DNA of 64,000 nucleotides from the NCBI GenBank assembly GCA_030248295.1, contig JASANH010000606.1, forward strand, positions 496,001-560,000, written 5' to 3'. Within the stretch, counting starts at the first letter, position 1, and each line of letters opens with the position of its first letter. Below are positions 1 to 12,452 of this stretch, one piece after another. The stretch is from Mesodorylaimus sp. YZB2_4 (Eukaryota; Nematoda; Enoplea; Dorylaimida; Dorylaimidae). A model generated the notes under the pieces. It did not search any database, was not told the origin of the DNA, and was given only the letters and a program-made list of their open reading frames with translations. A program made the position numbers and the translations under genes.

Positions 1-66
1 AGAAGCACCTACTCAAGAAGCATAGTCATCGCGGCTGCGTATACATTGCGGAAAAACTGTCAAGAG

Positions 67-124
67 TGCGGGACCAACGCCTTGACCAGCTGAGCCACCA
101 CGGCTCTTTACGCGTCAGACATAC
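67..124 (-). repeat. tRNA-like repeat, copy 1
   Basis: These 58 bases recur at 743-800 with two mismatches. On the minus strand the unit contains GTGGCTCAGCTGGTCAAGG, which matches a pol III A-box (TRGCNNAGYNGG), as in the head of a tRNA-derived SINE. No matching B-box follows at the expected distance, so this looks like a fragment and not a functional tRNA. Confidence 0.5.
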
Positions 125-317
125 CCAACGTTTTGCAATGTTGGTCTGACGGCCATGTTGGTTGTTGGCCTGCCAGGCAACTTCATGTACTTCCACATAC
201 ACTGCATGAATGAATAGATACACTACCCTGTGCGTCCACTTTACGCACACCCAATGAAAACGCATGGTTTCCGACTGGGGTTCGAGGACTAGTTTCCTGA
301 TTTTCTAGTCGTTCGGC

Positions 318-374
318 GTCAACCACTTAATGGTACCCGGTGAGTCAACCACTTAATGGTACACTTAATGGTAC
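318..374 (+). repeat. Short tandem repeat (GTCAACCACTTAATGGTAC)
   Basis: The 19-mer GTCAACCACTTAATGGTAC occurs at 318-336 and 344-362, followed at once by a partial third copy (ACTTAATGGTAC, 363-374). A looser pair built on CTTACTAAA...GCCGTC follows at about 403-421 and 448-466. The array lies inside the inverted-repeat element and has no visible gene function. Confidence 0.6.
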
Positions 375-742
375 AGAGTCAGGTGCGCAAGATCAGCGAC
401 AAGCTTACTAAATCGCCGTCGAAGACTAGTTACCACTCTGCGAATAGGCTTACTAAACTGCCGTCCTCAGCTACTACAGAACTGCGGCCTTCCGGTCAGG
501 GTTGCTGCTGCAACAGGCTGAATGGCCGTACATTGGAGAAGGTAATGCAGGGAGCGGATGGACTTAAAAATCCCCTCCTGAAACATCAACCCAACGGGTT
601 TCAGCCTCGCCTGGTGGAGCGTATCGACTGGCCAACGAAGGCAAGCCAATACACTGCTCCGTGTATATGGCGGCCAGTAAAGGCAACCGAATACACAACC
701 TTCCCCACCGGCCAAACACGCCTATTGCACTGGCTCAAGCAA

Positions 743-800
743 TGCGGGACCAACGCCTTGACCAGCTGAGCCGCCGCGGCTCTTTACGCGTCAGACATAC
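743..800 (-). repeat. tRNA-like repeat, copy 2
   Basis: Near-identical direct copy of 67-124. The two differ only in CCACCACGG versus CCGCCGCGG. It keeps the A-box-like GGCTCAGCTGG on the minus strand. Flanks of the two copies differ, so this is a dispersed or SINE-derived unit and not simply the edge of a tandem array. Confidence 0.5.
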
Positions 801-1383
801 TCGTACAGTTCATGCAAAAGAGAGCATCCATGTCATATGTACAGTTCTACTATGTACCAATTATTACGGCTCCTCCAATCTTTAAAAAGCTCGGACTTGC
901 GTAATGCGCACAAATTATGGCCCAAATAACGTTGCAGTGGCACCCTCGACACACGACTCTGACGGCTCATCAAATAATCTACTTTTAGATTCGTTAGCGC
1001 CAGAGCTATTCGGAATGTGCTGAAACGACGACAATGTCAATCACTGTCCGACATTAGCTCGCCTTGGGTTCGACGTTTGCAAAGATTTGATCAGCTGTAC
1101 TTGGAACTTCGAAAACAGCGAAGTACAGTACCTGACGGCTACACGCAATGTTTTTCATTTAAGTACGATGTTCTTTCCAGGACGATCGTTTGAGCACTTC
1201 ATTGAGGCTGGCATACGCTTCGCGCCCAGCTACAAGTTCATTATCGATTCGTGGATGTATCATTGGACCAGGCGCACTCCAGCTTACACGGTAGGCTTCC
1301 AATACTGGCGTTGAAGGGTCTTGACAGTTTTTCCGCAATGTAGACGCAGCCGCGATGACTATGCTTCTTGAGTAGGTGCTTCT

Positions 1384-2900
1384 AGTCCCGCTTGTGGCGT
1401 AATCTATTGGCATAGCGCATTATGGCAGCTCTTCAGTCAGCGGAAAACGCTGTACGCGTTACGCATTCTGCTGACTAATAATGAGAAGCGGAGATTACCA
1501 TTTGATGATGTGGGCGGTCCTCTCTCCACGGGCCAAGCCCGACAAGATAACCAACTAGTCCTATATTTTAGGATCGAATACTATATCGCAATGCGAACAC
1601 TGTCCATATTCGATGCCAGACGTACAACATCGTGCCTACTGTTCACATATCTGATCACTTGCCCGTGTTCGGCATCTTCGACTTGTCTTTTTTGTGATTC
1701 TGATACTGCATGTCGTTCGATTGTTAACTCTGCTCCCTACGTTTCTTGAGGTGCTATTTGAACGGCGATTGATTCAGCTGTGTCAATACAAGCGTACCGG
1801 TTTTGACTAAAGAGTTGAGACTGCACTGTTGAATGACAACTTTGGGCTTCCACTTCATTTTCGTCAAGACGTCGCCGACGAAGTTTGCTTTCGCAAATAG
1901 TCCAAACGTTTCGAGAAGCTGCTTCGCATTTTGATCACTGACCAAGTGTTTTACTGGGATCCCATAAGCGAGAGAGACTGTACAGCCTGCGATGACGTCG
2001 AGAAATGAGGAGCAGAAAAGGCGAGATCGGAGACGAGTAAGTACGACAAGCCAACCTTTGCGCTCGAGGACTTTCCTCACGCATTCCTTTGGTGACCTCG
2101 GGTCTGCTTTGGCCTTTTTCTGTTTATTCTTTCCGTTTCTAACTTGGACGACCCGCGTGAGTTGTACCTCTCGACCTCTCAGAGAGCCTCGTGCATGTTT
2201 GGTCCCGAAAAGCCGTTCAATGCAGACATGATGCACCTCTCCATTGCCCTCACCCGAGCTAAGCAGCTAACTAATAGCCTTTTTTAAAATGGTGCTCCCA
2301 CCGATCTTGCGCTGCATTGAGAAAGGACGCGCGTCTGGAGAGGCCGGGAATTGGGGAGTTCGGATAGCTGTAAGCATTTTCTGCTTACGCGAGATTCGAA
2401 AACGGATTTGATTTTATCTTATCTATGTTTATTAATTCGAAATCGAAGAGGGTCGAGCTGATTTTCCCTGCTGGAAATGGCGGAAACGGTGTTCTGGCCG
2501 GGGATCAGCTGGCGATATTGGTAGGTTGGGTGACCTGAGGTTAGGTGGCCTTAAAGGTTTAATCTGAAGTGATCTAAGACTCGCTTATGGATTATGTAGA
2601 ACTTCTGATGGTCATTTTGGCTTGTCGTCTAATGGCGCACCGCCAGCTCGCATTGCGTGACTTGAGAAACCTCAGAGACGTCACTAACAATCAGAGCACA
2701 ATACTAGCCATGTCCAAAAACTCAGCATGGCGCTCCTGAATGCTCATCGCATGCACTGGGTCACCTCAGAAAAAGGACTACGCCTTCGCTCTTTAGGGTA
2801 CAGTCCGCCCACGAAGCTTCATTACATACTCCTAATTCTCGTTCGCGTATGACGAACACGAAGGCTCGCTGCGAAAAGCTGGACGAGACGAAATTGACAG
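1384..2900. other. Intergenic region, no supported gene
   Basis: No ORF here has convincing coding character. The longest one (minus strand, 1754-2236) is not recognised. On the plus strand, about 2140-2275 encodes a stretch ending in a segment like LSIALTRAKQ, which resembles motif VI of UPF1-type superfamily 1 helicases, but no other helicase motif could be joined to it. It may be a decayed remnant. Confidence 0.4.
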
Positions 2901-2967
2901 GCTAACGAGTCTTGTGTTATTTCAGGCCAAGGACTACGGTTACACCATAGTGAACTCGTCTGCCGAA

Positions 2968-5900
2968 ATGAGCAGCTTGGGCTACCCTGGAGAAACTGTA
3001 GCAAGCAATGTGACTGGCCGTAATAACAAAACAGCTGCAGAAGTGGTAAGTTACGTCTGTTATTTTTGTGATATGACAATGGGATAGACAAACTGTGTTT
3101 CGGGACATTGGCACTGAGGTAGCGTCAGCCTGATGCAGGGATATAAGTAACCGCAGATCGCGCAGTTTCCTCCTGGGAGGACCAGTATGTAAAGGCTCAT
3201 AAAAAACTGGTAAGCAAGTATTGCAGTCCATTTTTCCTCCCATGTTTGCCCAACTGCTGAATTACTTGGCAATGCCTACGTAAAACGCATTTGTTGCCTA
3301 CTCACGTGATCTTCGAGATTTCTGGGAGCATACATCTGTGTCGCTGTGTCGTGAGGAGGCTGGATAATCAGCTTGAGAAAAACACAGTTAGATACAAGAT
3401 CAAGACTATGATAGGGACTGTCCTGCCCTGCCTCTAACACAATGACCTCAGTGCAGAATGAACACAATCCTGCAGTGAAATAAATCATTACTATTGTTAT
3501 GACCATTCATGATCCAGCTCCCGCACAATATATTTGTCTTCAGGCTGGTCCCAATAGACCCGAATTCAAGTCGTATCACGCCACTGATCAGAAGCGGCAG
3601 CCTATTCCACCACCCATAGCTCCTACCTCAACAACGCCTGCGAACCGCACGCTGCCAACACCCACGACAATCGGCTCCAATATGCTGCCCGCGCCCTCGA
3701 ATGGCGCCGAAGCAGATCCGAACGGTGCCATTATGCAACGGAGTATTTACTACCCGGATAGGTGAGTCGAGAGGAAAACGAAACTTGGTCTGAATAGCTA
3801 CTTGTAATTCCATCCTCACGCTGACCCACCCTCTCCTATCCTATGCGATGAAGCAAACTTGCGGGCATACCATACTCGAAATAGGCGAGGTCACGCGTCG
3901 CTCTGAGGTAAAAACGGTATGGAAACTGTTCAGTTTACATTTCGGCCCTGCGCTGTTCGAGTGGATGGGGAGGCGGAAGACCGCGAATGTCGAGTCGAGC
4001 GCCCGAGCTACTGGACTAGCATTGGGTTAAAGTGAAGGCACTTGAGGCGCTAGTCCGTATCCGTTTTTGCCATGTCATCACCCGGATTTTGTGATAGCCA
4101 GTGGAGTCTTCCTGATACTGTATCCGTATCATCCATCTCATCCACTGCCGACAAGAAGAACGCCCCCGATTGTGTCACTCGGAACATCGGTTCGCTGAAG
4201 GAAGTTCCTAATCCAAAGCGTTCAGTCACCAAAAATGAACAAAAAGTCTCTTTTGCCTCGTGAGCTTCAACTCCCTAACTTGCACCGAAAGACTTGTTCA
4301 ATGGTGTTCTTTCCTTTCAGCGTTCTTCCCGACGTGAAACCATGGGACGTGTTTCGCTTGCTGCCTCAGAGGACGGATCAATATCGGCAGAAGTATTGGC
4401 TGGACATATCACTGCAATGCTTGAAAGTGCTGGCATACTTGGTCACGTTCGCTCTACTCCTGGCCTCAGCCGTCATCGCCAAAGGTGCTATCTTATTGAT
4501 GACATCGGGCATTGGATGGGGAGGTCATAATTTCACATTGTGCAATAATCCCAGTACCATTGGTAAGTTCTCGTTGGGGTTCAATATTTTACAGGTCAAA
4601 GCCTTATCCACTTTAGGTGCTTACACGAACAATACTATCGTCGTTGAGAATAAGCACGTAGTAAAATGGGTGTGGAGCTTATACCTGGCTGCGTGTGCCC
4701 CGGAGATATTATGTTTCGTCCGATGCATCCATCGAGTATTCTTCCGAAATGTCAAGAAACCGTCGATAGCACAGTTCTTTTCTGTGAGTACTGGAGGGGG
4801 CTGCAACTTGTGCAATAGCTCTGTTTCCGTTAGTGCAGTCTGACGATTTCCCGTTTCAGGTTTTTGTCATCGAAACACTTCATGCAGCTGGGATCGGTCT
4901 TCTTTTGTTCAAAGTACTACCAGGACTCGACGCGGTTACCGGAGCTATGTTGAGCAACTGTCTGTGTATAGTCCCGGCCATTTTGACCTTGCTCTCACGC
5001 AAGCCCGGCCGCCTGTCGATCATCTTTGTGGTTTTGGATCTCTTGTCCATTGCGGCTCAATCGAGTGGTTTCTGGGCATGGCCAATTTTTATACCCGAGT
5101 TAGCAGCCGATGCGTGGGCAGTGCCTTTGGCCATATTCCTGACCTCGCTAGGGTGGTGGGAGAATTTTGTGCATCACGAATCAGTGTTCCCTTTTATTCG
5201 TCGCATGGCCCGTATCTCGCAGAACTTGCGAGTGGTGCGCAGCAAGACATACGCGTTGGTGAGCATATGGAAGTGCCTAGTTTACTTCTGCGCCCTATGC
5301 GCCTTCGTGACCATGAGAATGAAAGTGGACGACTTAATGGAGCCAGATCCATTCGGGGCCAAGCCAATACGAGTTATCGTGTGGCGCCCAAGCGACAAAT
5401 TGCATGTGGACCCTGCACTGGCCAAGTCAGCCATATCTAACCTCACTTACGAGTCGGTCTTCCAAGCACCCACCACCCCCAGTACGCCTGGACCAATCAA
5501 CTGGAATCAGCCGCACCATCAGCCGAAGCATACTGATTTCATACCAGTACACAGTTCGGGCAGCGATCCGGTAGTCATCGATGCATCAGATTACCTGAAG
5601 GAACACCAAAGCATGCAATACGAAGAAGCCAATGCCAGCGATGGTGATAACCCAGTGCGGAGGAACAAAAGGCAGACGCATGCGACCACTGGTCGATTCG
5701 CTGATCGAACCACCAAAATCTTCTATACAACACCTTATGACGCCCTGTGGGTGGCCATTGTCCAAATCATCGCCGCATTCTTTTGCTACCAATGCGCCAA
5801 GTTTTCGTGCAAAGTCATCATGCAACGATTGGCATTCGCAGCGCCCATGAACTTGAGTGTGCCTTTCACTGTGTTCCTGCTTTTATCATTTTGCTCCAGT

Positions 5901-8900
5901 CGAACGCAGAACAACTGCTTTCTCACAAGCTCCCTGCCATATGAAATGTTTTGGCGATGCTACGCAGCCAAAACAGTTCAAGATTTTTTTACCAGTCCGC
6001 AAAGTTGGTTCTGGATGATTTGGTTGGCATCACAGATTTGGGTAACCATCCATATCTGGATGCCGAAGTGCGAAAGACTGGCTGACACGGACAGGTAAGG
6101 CATGGTAAATGAGGATGATGGATGCATGATGGATGATGGGAAGGGACTGACGGACATGCTATCACTATGCTAATCAGAGATCTGGGGCCACATCTGCATG
6201 CCCACATTCTGGTATGTCCTACCTTTATGTCATGGCTATTCTTTGGCACCTTCACGTACTCCTTCAAAAAGCCACGTACAATACCCGCAAAACTACAACA
6301 GTGTATGACGTCAGACCGAGGGCTTTCACACACGACGACCTTTTGAGCGTTCTTCTTTCTTCATCTCAAGCATCTCTTCCAAATTCACGCAGACTTTTCG
6401 TCATGCCTTGGTTCACTGGAGCTTTTATCGATCAGTCATTGTCGCTCAATAGACGCCGTGACGATAAAATGAAAATCAAAACTGAAGTAAGTCAATCGAC
6501 CCAGCCGAAAAAAGTTTTGCAAATATTTTCTTTCCTAAGAGTCCAAACTGGCGCGGGCTGGACACGAGGCACCAAATTGACGATTGCTTGGCTCAGACTT
6601 ATATAAGTCGATGACGCTCGCCAGTTGATGCCGTGTTTGTCTTTGAAAGTAGCACTCTTTGTTCACGCATGGACAACGTCCGCCTCTGAGCATATTGAAT
6701 ATGGACGCTCGTGGCTGGCTACCACCCTCTTTTAAAGTGGCTCATTGGTTTCCGGCTCTAGCAGTTTGCGAACTCAATTGCGTTTGTTTTTGACCACAGT
6801 AGAAAGCCCCCTCTTTCTGAATAAGGGAGACAGCAAACACGGAAGCAAGTATAAGATCGACTGACCCCCTCATTTTCAGGAAGTTGATTTGGAAGGCGAT
6901 GACGGCGTCTCAAACTTGTACGAAACAATACCCAATGCCAAATTGGCACCAAGCGTATGCTCTGAAGTCAGCACAAGGGCCGCGGCACGCAATTCAGATC
7001 CCAATCACACTGCCGATGCCATAACCAAAATTTACGCCTGCGCTACAATGTACAGTATGCCACAGACTGCCTAGAAGAACAGAGAGGAACCGTAACTTCT
7101 CCATTGCAGGTGGCACGAAACATCGAACGAAATGGTCTGCATGCTGAAATCAATATTCAGGTAGGCTTCTGTCAAGTTCCCCTCCCCCCCGCCAAGAATT
7201 CTTGTCTGCCTTGTTGGGTGGCTTGATTCCAGGCTTAGGTGACTCCGAGACCCCTCATCAGTGACCTAGGCATAAGTAGGGGATATACGACTGCTGTAGC
7301 TTCTGACTGATTTACAAGGACATAATTAGGCTTTCATCCTACCGCACTTGCTAACTAGCAGCTTACGACTAGTAATTGGCTACAGACTTCCGCAAAATGC
7401 CTGCATCAAGTAAAGCTCGGATCACGCGTATGGCAGATTTAGTCACCCAAGTCTCCCGAGCCTTTTTAGTGAAGCTAGTATAATGCAATCCTTGGAGGGA
7501 CTGATCGTCACTTCAGCAAACGTGGGGCTATGTCCCCGAGAGTTTCCGCCAAATATTGGTATTCTCTTACACCCTTTGTATTATGCACTCTTGCGGTTCA
7601 GATTGGACGAAGATCAATGCGCCAGGAGAAATGCTCAGAAATATCTGAAAGTCATTGATCCCGATTACTTCGAGTTCGAAGGTAAACGTTTGCTGTAGAC
7701 CTCTTCAGTTGCTGACTATCAGCCTTGTTTGCAGCCCACATCTTCTTTGATGACGCGTTCGAAACCAATGATTTCGGTGAGCCTGTGATCAATCGATTCG
7801 TCAAACAACTCGTGAATGTTGTAGAATTGGCGGCTGGGTAAGAAGGAACGGTTATGTTTGTAACGGGCCTGCTTGATGAAGTACCCATTTTACAGAGCTG
7901 TTCATCAGACCAATATCAGAGTAAAAGCACCAAAGAAGTACGCAGCTCCTTACGGAGGTCGTTTAGTATGGACGCTCCCAGGTCGGAACAAGCTGATCGT
8001 CCATTTGAAGGATAAGAAGAAGATTCGAGTGAGAAAACGCTGGAGTCAGGTGAGTTGAACTAATGAGACATGACTGACTTGTGAGTGGGCCTGACGTCTG
8101 CCCTTCATGCTTTGCCCCGCCTATAGGCATCATAACACCGCACAGTGAATGGTGCATGCTCTGGAGTCAATTGGTCGTTAGGGTTGCATCATTGAAAAAC
8201 GTTCGGCACCATAGGGCGGGCAGATACTACTAATATCTACCTAAATAGACCATTGCCTGATTCAGGTCATGTACATGTATTACCTCCTCGGCCACCGTCT
8301 AATGGAGAAGGTTGACGAAATCAGACGCAAGGAAACCATAGCTGAAAATACCTACATTCTTACCCTGGACGGTGATGTCGACTTCAAACCGTCGGCAGTG
8401 CACTTACTTGTCGACCTGATGCGCAAGAACAGACGTCTCGGAGCAGCTTGCGGTCGCATGCACCCACGAGGAGTTGGTCCCATGGTGTGGTACCAAAAAT
8501 TCGAATACGCTATTGGACACTGGTTTCAAAAGGCCACTGAGCACATGATCGGATGCGTACTCTGCGCGCCCGGCTGCTTCTCGCTCTTCCGGTCAGCCGC
8601 CCTAATGGACGACGATGTTCTGCGAAGATACGCCACGAAGGCTGAGAAAGCGCGTGACTATATCCAGTACGATCAAGGTAAGGCGAGCCCTGATCAAACG
8701 CTTTCAATTTTAATTTCTGGATGTTTCAGGAGAAGATCGCTGGCTGTGCACTCTTCTTCTTCAGCGTGGTTACCGAGTGGAGTATTGCGCAGCCTCTGAT
8801 GCTCTGACCTACGCTCCAGAAGGTTTCGGAGAGTTTTTCAATCAGCGTCGTCGATGGGTCCCCTCGACAGTGGCTAATATTTTGGATCTACTTTCAAGTT

Positions 8901-11831
8901 ACAAAAAGGTTGTCAAGGTCAATGACAGCATATCTATTTGGTGAGTCAGCCCCTGCCTTTAGCGGACAACAGTGTGATCACATTTGCCCTCTAGGTATAT
9001 ACTCTACCAGTTCTCGATGCTGGTCAGTTCAGTGTTGGGGCCTGGAACCATCTTCCTGATGGTCGTGGGTGCCGTGAACATCTCATTCGGCTGGGAAACC
9101 TACCAGTCTCTTCTCTTGGTCCTGGTACCAGTGGTCGTATTCGGAACTGCGTGCCTTTTATGCAAGCCAGAAGTGCAGGTATTGCCCAACTTCTCGTTGT
9201 GAGTGGTCAGGTTATATGAACCATCGTAGCTCGTATATATTAACCACATCCATTGTAGCTGTGCTGTCAGACTGATCTGCACTAGTTTTGTCTTTGCAGC
9301 TGATAATAGCCCAGATAATCTCGTCTCTCTTCGCTCTACTCATGATGGCCGTCATTGTGGGCACGGCACTGCAGATCAAGAAGGATGGTATGTATTCCCC
9401 TCATGCCATCTTCTTGGTCGGCATCATAATCAGGTATGTGATCAATGCACAGTCAGTATGGCCCCTATGCACAGCCAGTATTGTGCGCAATGTCTGCCTT
9501 TTCAGCTTTTTTATCGCCGCCATTCTGCACCCACTGGAATTCTCGTGTATTATTCCAGGCATCCTGTATTTCTTGTCCATACCGTGCATGTACATGCTGT
9601 TGATCATGTAAGTATAGAATATATCCGCATGCTTGTGGGGCTCTGTGTTTCAGTGCCACTATTGCAAGAGCGTCCAGGAACACATTCTTTCAAACGCCTC
9701 TCAAAAGGGACCTGCATCTTTTTGACAGTGGCAAAGATCGTACGGCACATCCCACGTCCATGTAGCATTCCAAGCGTCAAGGCGGTTGCGCGTTAGAAAA
9801 TTGCTTTTCGTGTCCTTTAGGACGTGAGGGAGGAAAATAACACACTTATACACTATTGGCAGCCCAGTCATACAGTATATGCATAACGGCACATGCGTAG
9901 TAGCGTGGACAGATCCGGAGACTGCATGCTTATCTCTTTCAGCTACTCCATCTGTAATCTGCACGTTGTCTCATGGGGCACTCGAGAGGTCAAAGGCGGC
10001 GATTCGAAGGAGGATGAGCGAAAGAAAGGAAAATCAGTCAATTTACTCGGTGCAGAAGAAGCGGAGCCAGGAGAGGTAACCGGCATGGAGGCCCGTTTGC
10101 CCACCTCTTACCACCCATCTCATTTCAGTTTGACGGTGCGTACAGTTTGGGTTGTGGCAGTGCATGTCGGCTAATGTGCTGCCTGCAACCGTCGGCCATC
10201 GGCAATTCCCCTCAAATGGTGAGAATAAACCAGCAACTCGAGTCCCTGAACAAGAAATTGGAAAAGTTGGATGGACGGTAGGCATACCCTACTCGCGGGC
10301 TTTCCTCGTCCAACCGCTCCTCTGTTCCAGACTCCTCGCCCCATTGAATCGCCGTTCGTCTCTCGGTTTGGGCAACAACGCGGAGAAGCCATGGGAAGCT
10401 CAAGGATTATTACTCGAGGAGGACGAGCCCATTGATGACAATTTCGATGTACCCTACAACGAGGCGGATGAAAACGGTAAGCCTGTTGGCCCTTTAGGCT
10501 GCCGAGTGCTCACCTGTTCATCCATTTAAGATAAGATTCATCAAAGTGAGGCTTGGCTCAACGACAAATCATTGCGCAACGCCGAACGTGATCATTTGGA
10601 TCAAGAGGAACAAAAATTTTGGAAAGAAATGATCGACAAATATTTGTATCCTCTGACCATGGAGAAGAAACATCAAGAACAGATCGCGTCTGATTTGGTC
10701 GAACTAAGGAACAAATGTGCTGCTGGATTTTTCATGATGAATGCCCTCTTTATCCTCATCGTCTTTCTACTGCAACTGCAGAAGAATTGTTTGCATATCG
10801 AGTGGCCGATCGGTCCCTTGGTCAATCGATCGGTCGTCCCCTGCGATTACTATCGGCGTGAAGACTCAGTCTGGCAGATGACCCGCTTACAACTGGAACC
10901 TATCGGGGTCGTCTTCTTGGTCTTTTTCGTGTCTCTTCTTCTCCTCCAGTTCGTCTGCATGCTTCTTCATCGATTCGGCACCCTGTCACACATTCTGGCA
11001 TCGACCGAATTGTGTTGTTTCCGTAAATCCTTGGACAAACTATCCGAGGACGAGCTGGTTGTGCAGAATGCGGTCGAGATCGTGCGTGAGCTGCAGGCTA
11101 TCAGGGGCATCGACGAGGATGGCTCGTGTGGTCAGAACGAAGAGGAGCAAGGTGGCATCAGCAGACGGCGGGTGGTCAAGAGTTTGGAGAGTTCTCGAAA
11201 GAGCATGATGAAGAGACGAACCGAGACCTTGGATGCCGCTTTCAAGAAGCGCTTTTTCGCACTCTCATCCGAAAATGGAGGCAATTGGAATCCAAACGAG
11301 GCGGGTGGCAGCGGAGGGCCGGGAATTCTGGCCAACAGAGGGAGCAGTAAAAGGAAGCTTACTCTGAGCAAGGGCACCATCAAGGCCCTAGAAAACCGAC
11401 GGAATTCAGTCTTTGGAACGTTGGATCACGACGCTAAGAATCCGTACGCTGCACGAACCAACGGGGGCAACGATCGAGGCCGACTCGATCGGCTATTCCC
11501 TGACAAATCGGTCGAATCATCTTCCGACGATGAGAACATAAAAACTTCAAACGTGTGCTCGTCTCCGAACGCTGCCCCCTTCTCCTCTGACGAGACCTGG
11601 ATCGAGAAAGAAAACGTGATGAAAAGGGCTGTCAAAGCGGCTGCTTCAGTCGTGGGCCCATCGCCTATCAAGAAATTCGTGAATGGTCAAAACGCTTGGA
11701 CGTCTTCACCAGCCTCCGCTGTACTTACTTCGACGCCGTCGGACCAACGAGGTGGTCTCTTGGCCTCATCCTCTCGCCAGTCCTCGGCCAGCAGTGGAAC
11801 TTCGCAGGAGAATCTCGAATCACGTTTCTAG
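2968..11831 (+). CDS. CHS: Chitin synthase (family 2 glycosyltransferase), multi-exon
   Basis: Polymerises N-acetylglucosamine from UDP-GlcNAc into chitin and extrudes it across the plasma membrane. Exons read by eye: 2968-3045, 3544-3761, 4321-4562, 4617-4783, 4860-6094, 6393-6486, 6880-7049, 7110-7160, 7602-7681, 7735-7837, 7896-8049, 8266-8677, 8730-8940, 8995-9178, 9300-9433, 9506-9607, 9943-10075, 10129-10277, 10331-10476 and 10531-11831. All junctions keep phase. The order is an N-terminal multi-TM block (4.4-6.1 kb), then the catalytic core with NRRRDD, CATMWHET, TLDGDVDF, GCFSLFR, GEDRW and QRRRW, then C-terminal TM helices and WGTREV. A long Ser-rich cytoplasmic tail of about 280 residues follows the last two TM helices. 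WGTREV is typical of animal chitin synthases. The true 5' end is uncertain: an alternative first exon lies at 4072-4260, and 2926-2967 may be coding if a further upstream exon exists. Confidence 0.95.
4072..4260 (+). CDS. CHS: Alternative first coding exon of chitin synthase
   Basis: An ATG at 4072 opens a stop-free 63-codon exon beginning MSSPGFCDSQW. It ends at a GTGAGC donor in phase 2. That is the same phase as exon 3544-3761, so either can splice to the acceptor at 4321 and continue in frame into VLPDVKPWDVF. I see no acceptor that would let this exon follow 3544-3761 in frame. It therefore looks like an alternative, separately promoted start, or else the only true start with 2968-3761 belonging to something else. 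Confidence 0.6.
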
Positions 11832-12452
11832 TGCAGCACCTAATGCAGCCGTTTCGGAGCCGATTCCGCGCATTTCTTGTCTACTTACTCCTACGTAATC
11901 TCTACGACTGCCTTGTTTCAGTGCCGCCAATTCGAGCAAGTGCCTAACGCAGGACCTTTTGTGTCTTCTTTGGCGGACCAAAATTCTGTGCTGTTTCTGT
12001 TCTTATTGTAAATAGTTCTATAAACTTCTGTAGCCACTCGTAGCGATCAAACCACAGCGAAGCACGCGCTCTAATCTCACCCGCTACGAGCGGCTAAGGC
12101 CTCAGGGATAGCTTCCTGTCATTTACCGCATTGGCTCCCCAAGAAAGCCCAAAATCCCCGCAAATGCATCAATCACTCTTCCAAACGCCATGGTCACCAA
12201 AAACCAATGTCCTCTATCACCCCATACAAATCGAGTTCGCTTTACAAGCCCACACTCTCACTTTCACAGAATACCTACATCACAAAACTCAACGTATATC
12301 TCCATCCTATCTTGTAATATACCGAATAGCGTACTGGCTTCCAATCTGCCAACTTATCGCGAATTTTAGGGAAAAACAGCTTGAGATAACGCATAACCTC
12401 AAAAAACACATTACCGCTCAAAACTTGTGATGCACACTGTTTCACAAAATTT
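11832..12452. other. Convergent intergenic region (chitin synthase / TM9SF)
   Basis: About 620 bp between the two stop codons. No gene is seen. It should hold both 3' UTRs. TAAATAG-type AT-rich tracts occur near 12007, but no polyadenylation site can be assigned with confidence. Confidence 0.5.

Larger units (their letters stand above)
1..1383. mobile_element. Element with long terminal inverted repeats, left end cut by window
   Basis: Bases 1-65 are the reverse complement of 1319-1383 with a single mismatch (near base 41), giving a 65-bp inverted arm around about 1.25 kb. The left arm starts at the first base of the window, so the true terminus and any target duplication on that side cannot be seen. 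The interior has no convincing transposase; its ORFs are short and repeat-like. This is most simply a non-autonomous foldback or MITE-type DNA element, but a local inverted duplication is also possible. Confidence 0.6.

Noticed and set aside
1754..2236. 160-codon minus-strand ORF
   Set aside because: It overlaps the helicase-like plus-strand stretch, has no recognisable motif and no splice support.
2140..2275. Helicase-like LSIALTRAKQ motif on the plus strand
   Set aside because: A single motif VI-like stretch with no other helicase motifs or intact frame around it is too weak for a gene or pseudogene call.
6177..6390. Alternative exon in the chitin synthase intron (acceptor near 6177, open frame over 6180-6380)
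   Set aside because: The splice 6094 to 6393 gives the expected RLFVMPWFTGAFIDQSLS. The alternative frame inserts a non-family sequence and then stops.
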